NCBI GenBank assembly: GCA_019135865.1
Contig: JAGVVD010000044.1
Location: 1 to 64,000 of the forward strand
Origin: Elusimicrobiota bacterium
GTDB lineage: Bacteria; Elusimicrobiota; Elusimicrobia; Elusimicrobiales; UBA9959
DNA: 64,000 bases
Reading direction: 5' to 3'
The notes beneath the pieces are model-generated. The model made no database searches. It was given only the letters and a program-made list of their open reading frames with translations, and was not told where the DNA came from. Positions 62,859 to 64,000 of the stretch are shown in pieces. Positions within the stretch are counted from its first letter, which is position 1. Every line of letters begins with the position of its first letter. Position numbers and translations under genes: made by a program.

Positions 62859-64000
62859 ATGTTCGCCCCCGCCAGGCTCAATAACCGTTTAGGCGTCCTG
62901 CTGCTCTTCCTGGCGGACGCGGCGTCCCTTGTCGCGGTCTTCTACCTGGCCCTGGCCCTTCGCATCCATCTCCTCCCCCGGTTCATAAAGGTCATACCGG
63001 CCTTCTCCGAGAACATCACGGCCTACTGGTGGATCTTCCTTTTCTGGCTGTTCTTCTTTGTCTATGAGGAGGGCTATTCCCGCCGCTTCGCCCTCTGGGA
63101 CGAGGTGAAGTTCCTGTGGAAGTCCTCGTTCTTCGCCCTCGTCGCCGTCTTCACCGTACTGTTCATAAGCAAGAAAGGCCCGGACTTCTCCCGCGTGCTG
63201 GTACTGACCATGGGAGCCATCTCCTTCATGCTTTTCCCCTTTGTACGGCCCGCGGTCAAAAAACTGCTTTACCGGCTGGGGCTCATGAAGCGCAAGGTAC
63301 TCATCGTCGGTTCCGGCGAGGCGGCCCTCAAGGCCAGGGAAGCCGTCGTCAACGAACCCAACCTCGGCTACGAAGTAGTCTCCTTCATAGACGACGAAGG
63401 ACCGGAAGAACTGGAATGCTGCGCGGTACATCGCGGCATAGACAATATCGAGCGTTATATCCGCGCCGGCGGCATACACGATGTCATCATCGCCAAGCCG
63501 GAGCTTCCCCGCGAGCGGCTAACGGACCTCATCAACCACATTCAGCACAAGGCCGAGAACACCCTTATCGTCCCCGACCTGGGCGGCATAGCGGTCTCCG
63601 GCACGGAGATACGCCACTTCTTCCGCGATCGGACGATGATGATAGAGGTGAAGAACAACCTGGCCAACCCGCTGATCTACGGCGCGAAGCGGGCCGTCGA
63701 CTACGCGGCGGGCGTGCTGATCTCCGTCGTGTTCCTGCCGCTCATGGCGTTCATCGCGCTCCTGGTCCGGCTGGACTCCAAAGGCCCCGCCATACTCCGC
63801 CAGAACCGCCTGGGCGGGAACGCCCGCGAGTTCGGCTGCTACAAGTTCCGCACCATGCTCCCCGACGCCGAGGAGCGCCTCCGGCACATACTGGAGACGG
63901 ACCCCGCGGCGAAGGAAGAGTACGAGAAGTTCTGGAAGCTTACCGACGATCCCCGCATCACCCGCCTCGGCGGCTTCCTGCGCAGGACCTCTCTGGACGA
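62859..64000 (+). CDS. Polyprenyl glycosylphosphotransferase (WbaP/WcaJ type), partial
   Basis: The reading frame is open from the ATG at 62859 to the window edge (380 residues), so the 3' end is missing. It has four N-terminal transmembrane helices and a CoA-binding-like domain (KRKVLIVGSGEAALKAREAV, about residues 142-161). A fifth helix (AAGVLISVVFLPLMAFIALLV) follows, then the catalytic bacterial sugar transferase domain: SKGPAILRQNRLGGNAREFGCYKFRTM (core FGCYKFRTM) and DPRITRLGGFLRRTSLDE. It transfers a sugar-1-phosphate to undecaprenyl phosphate, the first step of exopolysaccharide or O-antigen synthesis. Confidence 0.92.
   Translation, partial: MFAPARLNNRLGVLLLFLADAASLVAVFYLALALRIHLLPRFIKVIPAFSENITAYWWIFLFWLFFFVYEEGYSRRFALWDEVKFLWKSSFFALVAVFTVLFISKKGPDFSRVLVLTMGAISFMLFPFVRPAVKKLLYRLGLMKRKVLIVGSGEAALKAREAVVNEPNLGYEVVSFIDDEGPEELECCAVHRGIDNIERYIRAGGIHDVIIAKPELPRERLTDLINHIQHKAENTLIVPDLGGIAVSGTEIRHFFRDRTMMIEVKNNLANPLIYGAKRAVDYAAGVLISVVFLPLMAFIALLVRLDSKGPAILRQNRLGGNAREFGCYKFRTMLPDAEERLRHILETDPAAKEEYEKFWKLTDDPRITRLGGFLRRTSLD

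Overview
The window is a 64 kb stretch of GC-rich bacterial chromosome (roughly 60-65 % G+C by eye) with very dense coding, many 4-17 bp start/stop overlaps and no rRNA. No single gene fixes the taxonomy. The gene mix is that of a Gram-negative, probably fermentative or anaerobic bacterium: a cytoplasmic group 3b-type [NiFe] hydrogenase, Feo iron uptake, GH57 glycogen enzymes, a FadL-type outer-membrane protein, L-cysteine desulfidase, a cyclic-2,3-diphosphoglycerate-synthetase-like protein and O-antigen/exopolysaccharide genes. My best guess is Elusimicrobiota or a similar deep-branching phylum. That is an inference and needs marker-gene phylogeny.

Layout. 1-7.9 kb: RNase D, a 23S pseudouridine synthase, a beta-hydroxyacid dehydrogenase, then a DtxR-type regulator with a FeoA-FeoB fusion and a cysteine desulfidase. 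8-14.7 kb: two GH57 enzymes, a DUF4912 protein and a secreted phospholipase-D-like protein. 14.8-17.5 kb: btuFCD-type transporter behind a cobalamin riboswitch with an intrinsic terminator. 17.5-22.9 kb: one eight-gene, translationally coupled operon (HypA, MinD-type ATPase, two lycopene-cyclase-domain proteins, two paralogous membrane proteins, histidine kinase, FadL). 23-25.7 kb: ECF sigma factor, membrane anti-sigma candidate and two secreted RcpC/CpaB-like proteins. 26-30.2 kb: HtrA protease, an exported unknown, YbaB, NhaC. 30.3-34.9 kb: hydrogenase operon hydBGDA plus its maturation protease. 35-43.6 kb: ferritin-like protein, SixA, SpoIID, UppP, AI-2E permease, a RecB-type nuclease, an RsmD homologue with an altered motif, a receiver-metallo-beta-lactamase fusion, DUF3467, CspA. 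43.7-54 kb: alpha-glucan phosphorylase, tRNA-Ala, two glycosyltransferases, O-antigen ligase, PGRP amidase, a CNNM-CBS-EIIA fusion, LysA. 54.3-58.6 kb: tRNA-Leu and the gap / cpgS-like / pgk / secG cluster. 58.7-62 kb: an accessory island (DUF4143 ATPase, AbiEi antitoxin and a decayed nucleotidyltransferase). The window ends in FkbM and polyprenyl glycosylphosphotransferase genes.

Three genome-wide signals stand out. (1) A 44-bp palindrome occurs four times, and half-copies are built into the ends of two coding sequences. (2) A family of about 110-200 bp hairpins occurs five times, with compensatory changes in its stems. (3) Many promoters place a TATAAT-like box exactly 6 nt before the start codon and lack a Shine-Dalgarno sequence, which implies leaderless mRNAs.

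The best candidates for undescribed biology are the eight-gene HypA/MinD/cyclase-like/kinase/FadL operon, the covarying hairpin family, the CNNM-EIIA fusion, and the ECF-controlled stand-alone RcpC proteins.
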